From AWTP1-13 sp033764875 (lineage in GTDB: Bacteria > Pseudomonadota > Alphaproteobacteria > Rhizobiales > Hyphomicrobiaceae), in assembly GCA_033764875.1 (NCBI GenBank), contig JANRIO010000104.1, forward strand, positions 7,154-71,153: DNA of 64,000 bases, written 5' to 3'. Shown piece by piece: positions 1 to 8,284 of this stretch. Positions within the stretch are counted from its first letter, which is position 1, and each line of letters opens with the position of its first letter. Made by a program: the position numbers and the translations under genes. Under the pieces are notes generated by a model, which was given only the letters and a program-made list of their open reading frames with translations, had not been told where the DNA came from and searched no databases.

Positions 1-1480
1 CGACGGCGTCGACCTTGTCGGCCGGGACGCGGTCGGCGAGCACGCTGTCGAGGTCGAGGGCGCCGCCGATGGTCTGGGCGGCGTCCTCGCTGTCGCCGGT
101 CAGCATGAGGATGCGCGAGACACCGAGCCGGCGCAAGGACTGCACGGCGCGCGGCGTGTCGTTGCGCAGCTCGTCGCCGAGCAGGAGTGCGCCGATGATG
201 TGCCCATCGAGGGACACGAACACGCTCAGCGCCGAGCGCCAGGCCGCCCGCCGCAGCGCGCGCTGGGCCCAGGCCTCGGGCCGGCGGCCGGCGGCCACGT
301 AGGCGAAGGAGCCGGCGGCGACGCGCGCCGTGCCGACGGTGCCCTCGAGGCCGGAGCCCATGCTCTCGCGCACGTCGCGCGGGAACTCGAGCGCTAGGCC
401 GCGGGCCCGCGCGGCCGCGGTCACGGCGACCGCCACCACGTGGCGGGAGGCCTGCTCGAGGGAGGCTGCAAGCCGCAACACCTCCGTGGCCGACTGCCCC
501 TGCGCCGTCTCGACGGCGATGAGACGGGCGCCGCCGACGGTGAGCGTGCCGGTCTTGTCGAAGACGACGGTGCGGGCGCCGGCCAGCGCCTCGAGAGCCC
601 CGCCGCCCTTGATCAGGATGCCGTGCCTGGCCGCCCGGCTGATGCCGGAGATGAAGGCGACGGGGGCGGCCAGGATCAGGGGGCACGGCGTGGCAGCCAC
701 CAGCACGGCAAGGGCCCTGACCGGATCACCCGATAGGGCCCATGCCGACGCGGCGACGATGAGCGTCACCGGCAGCAGCAGCAGCGCATAGCGGTCGGCC
801 ATGCGCATGAAGGGCGCCTTGGCCGTCTGCGCCGCCGTCACCATGCGGACGATGCCGGCATAGCTGCTCTCGCCGGCGGTGGCGGAGGCCGTCATCTCGA
901 AGGTCTCGCCCGCATTGACGGTGCCGCTGCGCAGCAGGCCGCCGCGATCGCGCCTGACGGGCAGCGGCTCGCCAGTCAGGGCCGCCTCGTCGAGGAGGGC
1001 CGTGGCGCTTGCGAGATGGCCGTCGACCGGCACGATCTCGCCGGCGCGCACAACCAGCGTGTCGCCAACACGGACGTCGTCGACGCCCATCTCCTGCAGC
1101 CCGTCGCCCTGCTTCCGGTGCGCCACGCGGGGGGCGCGATCGACGAGCGCGCGCAACTCGCGCTCGGCGCGGGCGACGGCGAAATCCTCCAGCAGGTTGC
1201 CGCCGGAGTACATGAGGGCCACGACGGCACCCGCGAGGCTCTCGCCCATGGCAAGCGCTGCCGACATCGCGAGCAGCGCGATCGCATCAACGCCGACGCG
1301 GCCCTGGGCCAGGTCGCGCAGGATGGCCAAGAGAAGGGCGAGGGCGACGGGCACCGTGCCGGCGCTCCAGGCCGCGCTGGCCGCGGCCGGGTAGCCGGCG
1401 AGCGCGAGGAGGCCGCCCGAGGCGAGGGCTGCAAGCGCGATCGCGACGAGGCTGCGGCGCAGGAGGCGTTGGCTCGGCAT
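1..1480 (-). CDS. Heavy-metal P-type ATPase, C-terminus beyond window
   Basis: This is a P1B-type ATPase that would use ATP to move a transition-metal ion across the inner membrane. The reading frame is open from ATG at 1480 through the left edge, so about 493 residues are visible and the C-terminal end is missing. Visible in order are two N-terminal membrane segments, the actuator-domain loop with TGEPLP, the membrane metal-site motif TPCP near residue 264, and the phosphorylation motif DKTGTLT at residues 308-314. There is no N-terminal CxxC heavy-metal-binding domain. TPC in place of the common CPC or SPC makes the transported metal uncertain. The Shine-Dalgarno sequence is weak, so the start is tentative. 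Confidence 0.9.
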   Translation of the reverse strand, partial: MPSQRLLRRSLVAIALAALASGGLLALAGYPAAASAAWSAGTVPVALALLLAILRDLAQGRVGVDAIALLAMSAALAMGESLAGAVVALMYSGGNLLEDFAVARAERELRALVDRAPRVAHRKQGDGLQEMGVDDVRVGDTLVVRAGEIVPVDGHLASATALLDEAALTGEPLPVRRDRGGLLRSGTVNAGETFEMTASATAGESSYAGIVRMVTAAQTAKAPFMRMADRYALLLLPVTLIVAASAWALSGDPVRALAVLVAATPCPLILAAPVAFISGISRAARHGILIKGGGALEALAGARTVVFDKTGTLTVGGARLIAVETAQGQSATEVLRLAASLEQASRHVVAVAVTAAARARGLALEFPRDVRESMGSGLEGTVGTARVAAGSFAYVAAGRRPEAWAQRALRRAAWRSALSVFVSLDGHIIGALLLGDELRNDTPRAVQSLRRLGVSRILMLTGDSEDAAQTIGGALDLDSVLADRVPADKVDAV

Positions 1481-1578
1481 GGCTGGGTTCCCGCTGGCTG
1501 CCTGCCGGGCTCTACCCCGGCCGGCAGCCGGCTGGGTTGATCCCGGACAACGCGGCGGCCCGGCAGTCCGCCGCCGCC

Positions 1579-2388
1579 TCAAGCGGGGTCCAGGCGCTCC
1601 ACATCGAGACGATGCACGATGCCGCCGGTGGCGGCCGTCAAGGCGGGGTAGCGCACCAGCACCAGCGGGTCGTGGCCCGGCACCACCCGCCGGGCCGCGC
1701 CGCCCGCGAGCGCGACGAGGCGGGCGTAGCCTTTCAGCACGTCCTCGATGTCGATGGTGATGGGGAAGACCTTGCCGGTCTCGAAATTCTCGTAGTAGTG
1801 CGAGGCGTCAGAGGCCAGCACCACGGGGCCGGTCGCGGTCATGACGCGCACACTCTGCAGGCCGCGGCTGTGGCCGCCGATCTTGTGCAGGCTCAAGCCA
1901 GGCGCGATCTCGGCATCGCCGTCGTGGAAGGCGACGCGGCCGGCGAACACGTTGCGGACCATGGCGCAGACGTGGTCTGCGGTGAAGGGCGCGCGCAGGT
2001 GGCCGTGGCACATGCAGGGGCCCGTCGCGTAGGCCATCTCCGCGGCCTGCAGGTGGAAGCGGGCGGCCGGGAATGCGTCGAGCGTGCCGGCATGATCGTA
2101 GTGCAGGTGCGTGATGACCACGTCCGTGACGCGCTGGGCATCGACGCCGATCTCGCCGAGCATGGCGGCGGGGGCGCGCAGCACGCTGCGCGCGCGGCGG
2201 GCGGCCTCCGTGGCATCGAAGCCGGTATCGACGACGATGGTGCGGTGGCGGTTGCGGACCACCCAGACGAAGTAGTCGATCGGATAGGGGGCATCGTGGT
2301 CGTCGGCGCCGATGAACGCCTCGAACCGCTTGCGGGCCGGGTTCTGCGCATACTTCAAGGCCAGGATCTCGTAGACGGCCTCGCTCAT
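1579..2388 (-). CDS. Metallo-beta-lactamase-fold hydrolase, N-acyl homoserine lactonase-like
   Basis: A predicted cytoplasmic metallohydrolase of 269 residues. The two-metal site is visible as THLHYDHAG (HxHxDH), a later GGHSRG histidine, the bridging aspartate in ASDASHYYEN, and a final histidine in VPGHDPLV. This ligand order, the length and the YENFETGKVFPI region resemble the AiiA/AttM quorum-quenching lactonase group. Substrate is an inference: other lactones or esters are possible. The start at 2388 is chosen over an upstream in-frame ATG because AGGGAGGAG lies just before it. The divergent neighbour encodes malonyl-CoA decarboxylase. Confidence 0.85.
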   Translation of the reverse strand: MSEAVYEILALKYAQNPARKRFEAFIGADDHDAPYPIDYFVWVVRNRHRTIVVDTGFDATEAARRARSVLRAPAAMLGEIGVDAQRVTDVVITHLHYDHAGTLDAFPAARFHLQAAEMAYATGPCMCHGHLRAPFTADHVCAMVRNVFAGRVAFHDGDAEIAPGLSLHKIGGHSRGLQSVRVMTATGPVVLASDASHYYENFETGKVFPITIDIEDVLKGYARLVALAGGAARRVVPGHDPLVLVRYPALTAATGGIVHRLDVERLDPA

Positions 2389-2570
2389 GGGCTCCTCCCT
2401 CGCCAGCATGCTCGTCGCCGAGCGATGCAACGGCCATTCGCCCAATACCCTAGCATCGCCTGCACGCTGTTTGGACCTTTCCCGTCGCGAAAAAGTTGTA
2501 ATCTGGCGACACGCTGAAACGCGTGTGCGAACCGGCGGCTGGGCCGGTATCTGTCCACCCTGGGGCTGTC

Positions 2571-3983
2571 ATGGTCACTCCCTCCACCTACCTGCAGGAT
2601 CTGCTCAGCACCATCGCCGGGCAGGGGCGCAACCTGCTGCCGAAGGCGCTGCGCAGCGCGCAGCCCGCCGAGGACATCCGCGAGCTGTCGGAGGCGCTCC
2701 TTTCCGTGCGGGGCGAGGCGTCGGGTGTCGCCATCGCGAGCGAGATCCTCGGGCTCTACAAGGAATTGTCGGCGGACGAGCGGATCGCGTTCCTGCGCTT
2801 CCTCGCCCACACCATGCAACCGGACCCGGAGGAGGTGAAGCGGGCGGCCGCGGCCTACATGGAGACCCAGGACGAGGGGACGCTGCGGGCGCTGCGGGCC
2901 GCCGCCGAGGGGCGCCGGCAGAGCTTCTTCCGCCGCCTCAACCTGGCGCCCGGGGCCACGGCCAGCATCGTTGCCATGCGCGTCGACCTGCTCAATGCGC
3001 GGGACAAGGCGCTGGCGGGCGTCGACAGCGACCTCATGCATCTCCTCTCGTCGTGGTTCAACCGCGGCTTCCTGGTGCTGCGCCGCATCGACTGGCAGAC
3101 GCCGGCGGCGATCCTCGAGAAGATCATCGCCTACGAGGCCGTGCACGAGATCCAGGGCTGGGACGACCTGCGCCGCAGGCTCGATCCGGCCGACCGGCGC
3201 TGCTACGCGTTCTTCCATCCCTCCCTCGTCGACGAGCCGCTGATCTTCGTCGAGGTGGCGCTGATGCGGGCCATTCCCGACAACATCCATTCGGTGCTGC
3301 GCGAGGCGCCGAAGGACGCGGACGGCGCGGAGCCGACGACGGCGGTGTTCTACTCGATCTCCAACTGCCAGGAGGGCCTGCGCGGCATCTCGTTCGGCAA
3401 CTTCCTGATCAAGCAGGTGGCACAGGATCTGCTCAAGGAGCGCCCGAGCCTGAAGACGTTCGTGACGCTGTCGCCGGTGCCGGGGTTCGCGGACTGGCTC
3501 GAGAGCGTGCGCGCGGGCGAGGACGAGAGCCTGATCGACGCCGACGACGGCAAGGCGCTGTCGCTGCTCAAGGACCCCGACTGGTGGGTGGACGGGGAGG
3601 ACGCGGCCCTGCTCAAGCCGCTGCTGCTGCGGCTCGCCGCCCACTACTTCCTCAATGCCAAGGCCCCCGACGGCAAGCCGATCGACCCCGTGGCGCGCTT
3701 CCATCTCGGCAACGGCGCCCGGCTCGAGCGCATCAACTGGCAGGGCGACACCTCGGGCAAGGGCCTGCGCGAGGCGCACGGCCTGATGTGCAACTACCGC
3801 TACGAGCTGCGCGACATCGAGAAGAATCACGAGGCCTACGCCAACGAGGGGGAGGTGGCCGCATCCCGGCAGGTCTATACGCTGGTCAAGGCCGAGCGGA
3901 GCCGGTCGAAGACCGATTTCCTGGCGCTGCCGGGGCTGCGGACGGTGCGGCCCCCGAAGACGGTGCGGGAGGGGAGCGAGTAG
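2571..3983 (+). CDS. Malonyl-CoA decarboxylase
   Basis: Converts malonyl-CoA to acetyl-CoA and CO2, which clears malonyl-CoA or allows growth on malonate. The 470-residue protein shows an N-terminal helical region followed by the catalytic domain. Diagnostic stretches are HPSLVDEPLIFVEVAL, FYSISNCQEGLRGISFGNF and a late FHLGNGARLERINW segment. Length fits bacterial MlyCD proteins. An upstream GTG at 2523 is also in frame, but ATG 2571 is nearer the conserved start. No malonyl-CoA synthetase or malonate transporter gene lies beside it, so a housekeeping role is as likely as malonate catabolism. Confidence 0.93.
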   Translation: MVTPSTYLQDLLSTIAGQGRNLLPKALRSAQPAEDIRELSEALLSVRGEASGVAIASEILGLYKELSADERIAFLRFLAHTMQPDPEEVKRAAAAYMETQDEGTLRALRAAAEGRRQSFFRRLNLAPGATASIVAMRVDLLNARDKALAGVDSDLMHLLSSWFNRGFLVLRRIDWQTPAAILEKIIAYEAVHEIQGWDDLRRRLDPADRRCYAFFHPSLVDEPLIFVEVALMRAIPDNIHSVLREAPKDADGAEPTTAVFYSISNCQEGLRGISFGNFLIKQVAQDLLKERPSLKTFVTLSPVPGFADWLESVRAGEDESLIDADDGKALSLLKDPDWWVDGEDAALLKPLLLRLAAHYFLNAKAPDGKPIDPVARFHLGNGARLERINWQGDTSGKGLREAHGLMCNYRYELRDIEKNHEAYANEGEVAASRQVYTLVKAERSRSKTDFLALPGLRTVRPPKTVREGSE

Positions 3984-4213
3984 GGCTGCTGCCGGCGGTG
4001 CCGGCCCCGGATCGCCAGCGCGGATCCGCATGTTGCGGCGCGCCCGGAAGATGCTGATCCGCCTCCAGTGCGTCGCCGGGCCGGGCCATCGGCCGTGGCC
4101 GGATGGTCCTGGGGCGTTGACAGGCCGAGGGCGAGACGTCATTCGCTTATGTCTGCTATCGTGAGACGCGCCCGCAAGGGACGCGACAACAGCCTGCAAC
4201 GCCGAGGAGCCCC

Positions 4214-5152
4214 ATGCGCTACAGCGACAGCGACCGCCAGAGCGACCAGGTCGAGGACCGCCGCGGGCAGGACACCTCCGGCCTCGGCCGGCGCGGGGGC
4301 ATCCAGATCCCGCTGGGCGGCGGGGGCATGAGCATCACCACGCTGATCGTGATCGGCGTCGTCTGCCTGCTGCTCGGCATCAACCCGCTGACGTTGCTGA
4401 CGGGGGGCGGTATCGAGATCCCCAACATGCCGCGGCCCGAGCAGATGCCGCGCCGCAACTCGCAGGATGTGCCCGGCCTGCCGCGCCAGCCGCGCGTTGC
4501 CGCCCAGAACGACGAGATGTCGAAGTTCGTGCGCCACGTGCTCGCCGACACCGAGGACGTGTGGGAGCAGGTGTTCAAGAACGCCGGGCGCACCTACGAG
4601 AAGCCGAGGCTCGTCATCTTCGCCAACGCGACGCAGACCAAGTGCGGCGTCGGCCAGGCGGCGATGGGCCCGTTCTACTGCCCGCTCGACCGCACCGTGT
4701 ACATCGATCTCAGCTTCTACGACCAGCTCAAGCGGCGCTTCCAGGCCCCCGGCGACTTCGCGCAGGCCTACGTGATCGCGCACGAGGTCGGCCACCACGT
4801 GCAGACGATCCTCGGCATCGCCGACAAGGTGATGGCGTTCAAGCAGAGGGCGAGCAGCCAGGCGCAGGCCAACGCGCTGCAGGTGCGCATGGAGCTGCAG
4901 GCCGACTGCTTCGCCGGCGTGTGGGCGAGCCTCAACGACAGGGTGAAGTCGCGGCTCGAGCCCGGCGACATCGAGGAGGGGCTGGCGGCGGCGGCGGCCA
5001 TCGGCGACGACACGCTGCAGCGCCAGACGCAGGGCCGCGTGGTGCCGGAGAGCTTCACGCACGGCTCCTCCGCCCAGCGCGTGGCCTGGTTCAAGAAGGG
5101 CCTGGAGACGGGCCGCACGCAGGTGTGCGACACGTTCAACGCGAACGATTAG
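4214..5152 (+). CDS. Neutral zinc metallopeptidase, YpfJ family
   Basis: A 312-residue membrane-anchored protein of the putative neutral zinc metallopeptidase family (YpfJ-like). The N-terminus is hydrophilic and Arg/Asp/Gly-rich. One transmembrane segment follows at about residues 40-60, then a Pro-rich linker and the peptidase domain. The zinc motif HEVGHH is at residues 190-195, and the downstream MELQADCFAG supplies the third-ligand region. Substrates of this family are not established. The start follows GAGGAGCCCC with good spacing. The gene stands alone between malonyl-CoA decarboxylase and a convergent AHSA1-family gene. Confidence 0.9.
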   Translation: MRYSDSDRQSDQVEDRRGQDTSGLGRRGGIQIPLGGGGMSITTLIVIGVVCLLLGINPLTLLTGGGIEIPNMPRPEQMPRRNSQDVPGLPRQPRVAAQNDEMSKFVRHVLADTEDVWEQVFKNAGRTYEKPRLVIFANATQTKCGVGQAAMGPFYCPLDRTVYIDLSFYDQLKRRFQAPGDFAQAYVIAHEVGHHVQTILGIADKVMAFKQRASSQAQANALQVRMELQADCFAGVWASLNDRVKSRLEPGDIEEGLAAAAAIGDDTLQRQTQGRVVPESFTHGSSAQRVAWFKKGLETGRTQVCDTFNAND

Positions 5153-5210
5153 GGGCGGGTGCGCCGGGGGCGCGGCGCCGCGGCGTTGCGCCTTATCGGA
5201 CCACCGTCGC

Positions 5211-6107
5211 TCAGGATCGCCCGGTGCGCGCGCCAAGGGCGGCAATGAGCTCGTCCAGTTGATTGAACTGCTCGCCCGCCCCGCACGTGCCCCCGGAGGC
5301 GATGGCTTCGTCGAGCGCCTCCCTGGAAGGATAGAGGTCGCGCATCGTGAGAAGCGTTGCGCCGCCTCTTTCCTCGAAGGTCACCGTGGTAAGGGCGCCG
5401 CCGCCTTCGTCGTTCGTCCATACCAGTCGCGTGTGCGGCGTCACCTCGAGGTACCTGCCGAAGAAGGTCATCGCCTGCCCAGAGGCAGCGTGGCTGAACT
5501 CAAGGCGGTAGTGGCCGCCCGCGCGGACATCCATGTCGCACGAGCGGAGTGACACCCCGAACGACTTTGGCGTCCACCACTGCTTGAACAACTCGGGCTT
5601 GGTCCAAGCATCGAATACGACGCGTGCCGGAGCGGCGAACTCTCGCGCCACGACGAGCTCGCGATCCGAACCCGAGCTTGCCGTCATCTCGGACGGTCCC
5701 TTCTGCTTAGCCTCCACGTGTCGCGCGAAGTTGTCGAGGATCGCCTGCCAGCCGCTGCGCTGCTGCTCGACAGCGTGCGTCGGCTCGGCGTCGAATACAA
5801 CACGAACGAGAATGCCGTTCGGGCCTGGCGTGAACGTGATCTCGGCCTTTCGGCCGCCGAAGGCGTATTCGATACGCTCGTGCGCGACGACCTTGGTATA
5901 GGTGCCGGCGAAGTCGAAGCCCACGCTGCCGTCCTTGGCCTCCATGCGCGAGGAGAAGGCGCCGCCTTCGCGCAGGTCGACGGTCGCCTTGGTCGTGTGC
6001 CAGTCATCGGACGCCGCATTCCACGTCACGATGTCGGCCGGCGTCGTGTAGGCGCGCCAGACCTGATCGATGGGGGCGGCGACGCTGGTCTCCACGGTGA
6101 TCCTCAT
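5211..6107 (-). CDS. Tandem SRPBCC/AHSA1 domain protein
   Basis: The 298 residues contain two START-like (SRPBCC) domains of the AHSA1 type. The first spans about residues 1-135 (starts TVETSVAAPIDQVWRAYT, includes GTYTKVV and WQAILDNF). The second spans about 150-295 (VVAREFAAPARVVFDAWT, then TPKSFGV and LDELIAAL). Each copy alone matches a complete small AHSA1 protein, so this is a gene fusion of two ligand-binding barrels. The family binds hydrophobic ligands, but no specific ligand can be read here. AHSA1 genes often sit beside an ArsR regulator; none is present. Start ATG 6107 has AGCAGAGCCCC upstream. Confidence 0.87.
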   Translation of the reverse strand: MRITVETSVAAPIDQVWRAYTTPADIVTWNAASDDWHTTKATVDLREGGAFSSRMEAKDGSVGFDFAGTYTKVVAHERIEYAFGGRKAEITFTPGPNGILVRVVFDAEPTHAVEQQRSGWQAILDNFARHVEAKQKGPSEMTASSGSDRELVVAREFAAPARVVFDAWTKPELFKQWWTPKSFGVSLRSCDMDVRAGGHYRLEFSHAASGQAMTFFGRYLEVTPHTRLVWTNDEGGGALTTVTFEERGGATLLTMRDLYPSREALDEAIASGGTCGAGEQFNQLDELIAALGARTGRS

Positions 6108-6377
6108 GGGGCTCTGCTCCGGGCTGAATTGCTAAGGTGCGAGTTTGCGCTGTGCCGGGGGCCATCCCCTGACTGCCCGCACGTACAGATCCAAGGACGT
6201 TCGAGACGTGCATCTGCCGACAGGGGAGCGTCCATGTGCAGACGCCAGGCCTCGATGAGCACGGAGCACGGCCCAGACACACCGTCCGCGGGCCACAGAG
6301 GAGCGGCCGCGGATAAACTCAGCATCCTCGGGTGCCTTCCGGCGGGTGAGAAGAGGCGGCGACGGGGCGCGCGCCCC

Positions 6378-7298
6378 CTACTGCCCCTGCGTGCTCCCCT
6401 GCCGCCGGGCCAGGAAGGCCAAGCGCTCGAACAGGTGCACGTCCTGCTCGTTCTTGAGGAGCGCGCCGTGCAGGGGCGGGATCAGCTTGCGGGGGTCGTT
6501 CTCGCGCAGCGTCTCGGGGGAAATGTCCTCGTTCAGCAGCAGCTTGATCCAGTCGAGCAGCTCGGAGGTGGACGGCTTCTTCTTGATGCCCGGCACCTCG
6601 CGCACGTCGTAGAAGACCTTCATGGCCTCGGCGACAAGGCGGCCCTTCAAGTTCGGAAAATGCACCTCGACGATGGCGCGCATGGTCTCGGGATCGGGGA
6701 ACTTGATGTAGTGGAAGAAGCAGCGGCGCAGGAAGGCGTCGGGCAGCTCCTTCTCGTTGTTGGAGGTGATGATCACGATCGGGCGGTGGTGCGCCTTGAT
6801 GGTCTGCCCCGTCTCGTAGACGAAGAACTCCATGCGATCGAGCTCCTGCAACAGGTCGTTGGGGAACTCGATGTCGGCCTTGTCGATCTCGTCGATGAGC
6901 AGCACCGGGCGCTCGCCGTGGGTGAACGCCTCCCACAGCTTGCCCTTCTTGATGTAGTTGGCGATGTCCTTCACCCGCTCGTCGCCGAGCTGGCTGTCGC
7001 GCAGGCGGCTCACCGCGTCGTACTCGTACAGGCCCTGCTGGGCCTTGGTGGTCGACTTGATATGCCACTCCAGAAGCGGCGCCTTGAGCGCCTTGGCGAC
7101 CTCGATGGCCAGCACCGTCTTGCCGGTGCCAGGCTCGCCCTTGATCAGCAGCGGCCGCTGCAGCGTGATGGCGGCGTTGACGGCGACCTTGAGATCGTCG
7201 GTCGCGACATAATTCTGGGTGCCGGAGAACTTCATGAGCCGCTTTTCGTCCGCTGGGATGGAAGGGGTAGGATCGCTGGCAGGGTTACCGGCGGACAT
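6378..7298 (-). CDS. MoxR-family AAA+ ATPase
   Basis: A 306-residue AAA+ chaperone-like ATPase. The Walker A motif GEPGTGKT and Walker B LLIDEIDKAD are intact, followed by the sensor-1 segment IVIITSNNEKELPDAFLRRC with its arginine finger. MoxR proteins help mature enzymes or surface complexes, normally with a partner carrying a von Willebrand factor A domain. No such partner gene is encoded on either side. The conserved part starts at MKFSGTQNYV (residue 22), so translation may begin at 7235 instead of 7298. Neither start has a strong ribosome-binding site. Confidence 0.92.
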   Translation of the reverse strand: MSAGNPASDPTPSIPADEKRLMKFSGTQNYVATDDLKVAVNAAITLQRPLLIKGEPGTGKTVLAIEVAKALKAPLLEWHIKSTTKAQQGLYEYDAVSRLRDSQLGDERVKDIANYIKKGKLWEAFTHGERPVLLIDEIDKADIEFPNDLLQELDRMEFFVYETGQTIKAHHRPIVIITSNNEKELPDAFLRRCFFHYIKFPDPETMRAIVEVHFPNLKGRLVAEAMKVFYDVREVPGIKKKPSTSELLDWIKLLLNEDISPETLRENDPRKLIPPLHGALLKNEQDVHLFERLAFLARRQGSTQGQ

Positions 7299-7521
7299 TA
7301 GGGGCCGCGCTGCGGCGCATCAAGCGCCGGGCCCGGCAAACACTGCTGCCGGCAGACCGCTCCCCCCGAGTCGGCGTGCGAGTCCAATAGCGGTTCTACG
7401 GACGACAACCTAGGCGGGAAAATGTGCGCCGGGAGCGCGGGGGCTGAGGCCAATCCGCCCGATTCATGGGCAGTTGCGGAGGCAAGTCGCGGCGCCGCTA
7501 AGGATGCCGATGGTCTTTGCC

Positions 7522-7549
7522 TTGACTTGAAGTTACAGGGGGTTAAATA
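7522..7549 (+). promoter_or_regulatory. Probable sigma-70 promoter for dksA
   Basis: TTGACT at 7522-7527 and TAAATA at 7544-7549 are separated by 16 bp, in a locally AT-richer patch of the 7299-7620 intergenic region. The predicted transcript would start about 70 bp before the dksA ATG at 7621. Nothing else was recognised in this gene-free stretch, which also contains the upstream side of the divergent moxR gene. Confidence 0.55.
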
Positions 7550-7620
7550 CGGGCGCGCGTATTGCGGGACGGGGGACAGGCGTTTGATGCGGCGCCACAA
7601 CCAGTCGACGGAAAACGTAC

Positions 7621-8208
7621 ATGGGGAAAATGGATCGCCAGGGCTCGATCAAGAAGAACGCCCGCAAGAAAGGCAAAGACGCCATTCAATCAGAGCCCAG
7701 CCGCGCCGGTAGCAAGGCGCGAGCGGCCGCGGCCGTGAAGGCTGCCACCAAAACTGGGGAAGCGATGAGCCAGCGAAGCGCGAAGCAGACTAGCGTCACG
7801 GTTCTACCTGAGGGCTACAAGCCGAGCGACGGCGAGCCGTTCATGAACGAGCGGCAGAGACTCTACTTCCGCAACAAGCTGCTCACCTGGAAGGAGGAGA
7901 TCATCCGGCAGAACCGGGAGACCCTCACGGTGCTGCACGAGGACAACGCCCAGCACGCCGACCTTGCCGATCGCGCCACCTCGGAGACCGACCGGGCCCT
8001 GGAGCTGCGCGCGCGCGACCGGCAGCGCAAGCTGATCAACAAGATCGACGCGGCGCTGGCCCGGATCGAGGACGGCTCCTACGGCTACTGCGAGGAGACG
8101 GGCGAGCCGATCGGGGTCAAGCGCCTCGACGCACGGCCGATCGCGACCCTCTCGCTCGAGGCGCAGGAGCGGCACGAGCGGCGCGAGAAGGTGTTCCGCG
8201 AGGACTGA
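7621..8208 (+). CDS. dksA: RNA polymerase-binding transcription factor DksA
   Basis: DksA binds the secondary channel of RNA polymerase and works with ppGpp in the stringent response. The coiled-coil region (LLTWKEEIIRQNRETL through ELRARDRQRKL, with DLADRATSETDRALEL at the tip) is clear. The C-terminal zinc-finger region reads YGYCEETGEPI, then RLDARPIATLSLEAQ. Only one of the four classical cysteines remains, the form usual in alphaproteobacteria. The first 48 residues are a Lys/Ala-rich extension that uses GC-rich third positions, so it is probably translated. A second good start at 7765 (after GGGGA) would give a 147-residue protein without it. Confidence 0.92.
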   Translation: MGKMDRQGSIKKNARKKGKDAIQSEPSRAGSKARAAAAVKAATKTGEAMSQRSAKQTSVTVLPEGYKPSDGEPFMNERQRLYFRNKLLTWKEEIIRQNRETLTVLHEDNAQHADLADRATSETDRALELRARDRQRKLINKIDAALARIEDGSYGYCEETGEPIGVKRLDARPIATLSLEAQERHERREKVFRED

Positions 8209-8237
8209 TCGCCTCGCCGAGACCACGGAGACTGCGC

Positions 8238-8264
8238 AATGCCCGGCCAGCGTGCCGGGCATTT
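8238..8264. terminator. Bidirectional hairpin between dksA and mscS-like gene
   Basis: AATGCCCGGC at 8238-8247 pairs perfectly with GCCGGGCATT at 8254-8263 around a 6-nt loop, with short T-rich sequence after it. It lies between two convergent genes (dksA stop at 8208, channel gene ending at 8285) and could terminate both. Confidence 0.75.
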
Positions 8265-8284
8265 GTGCTTGCTGCGGGCGGCTC

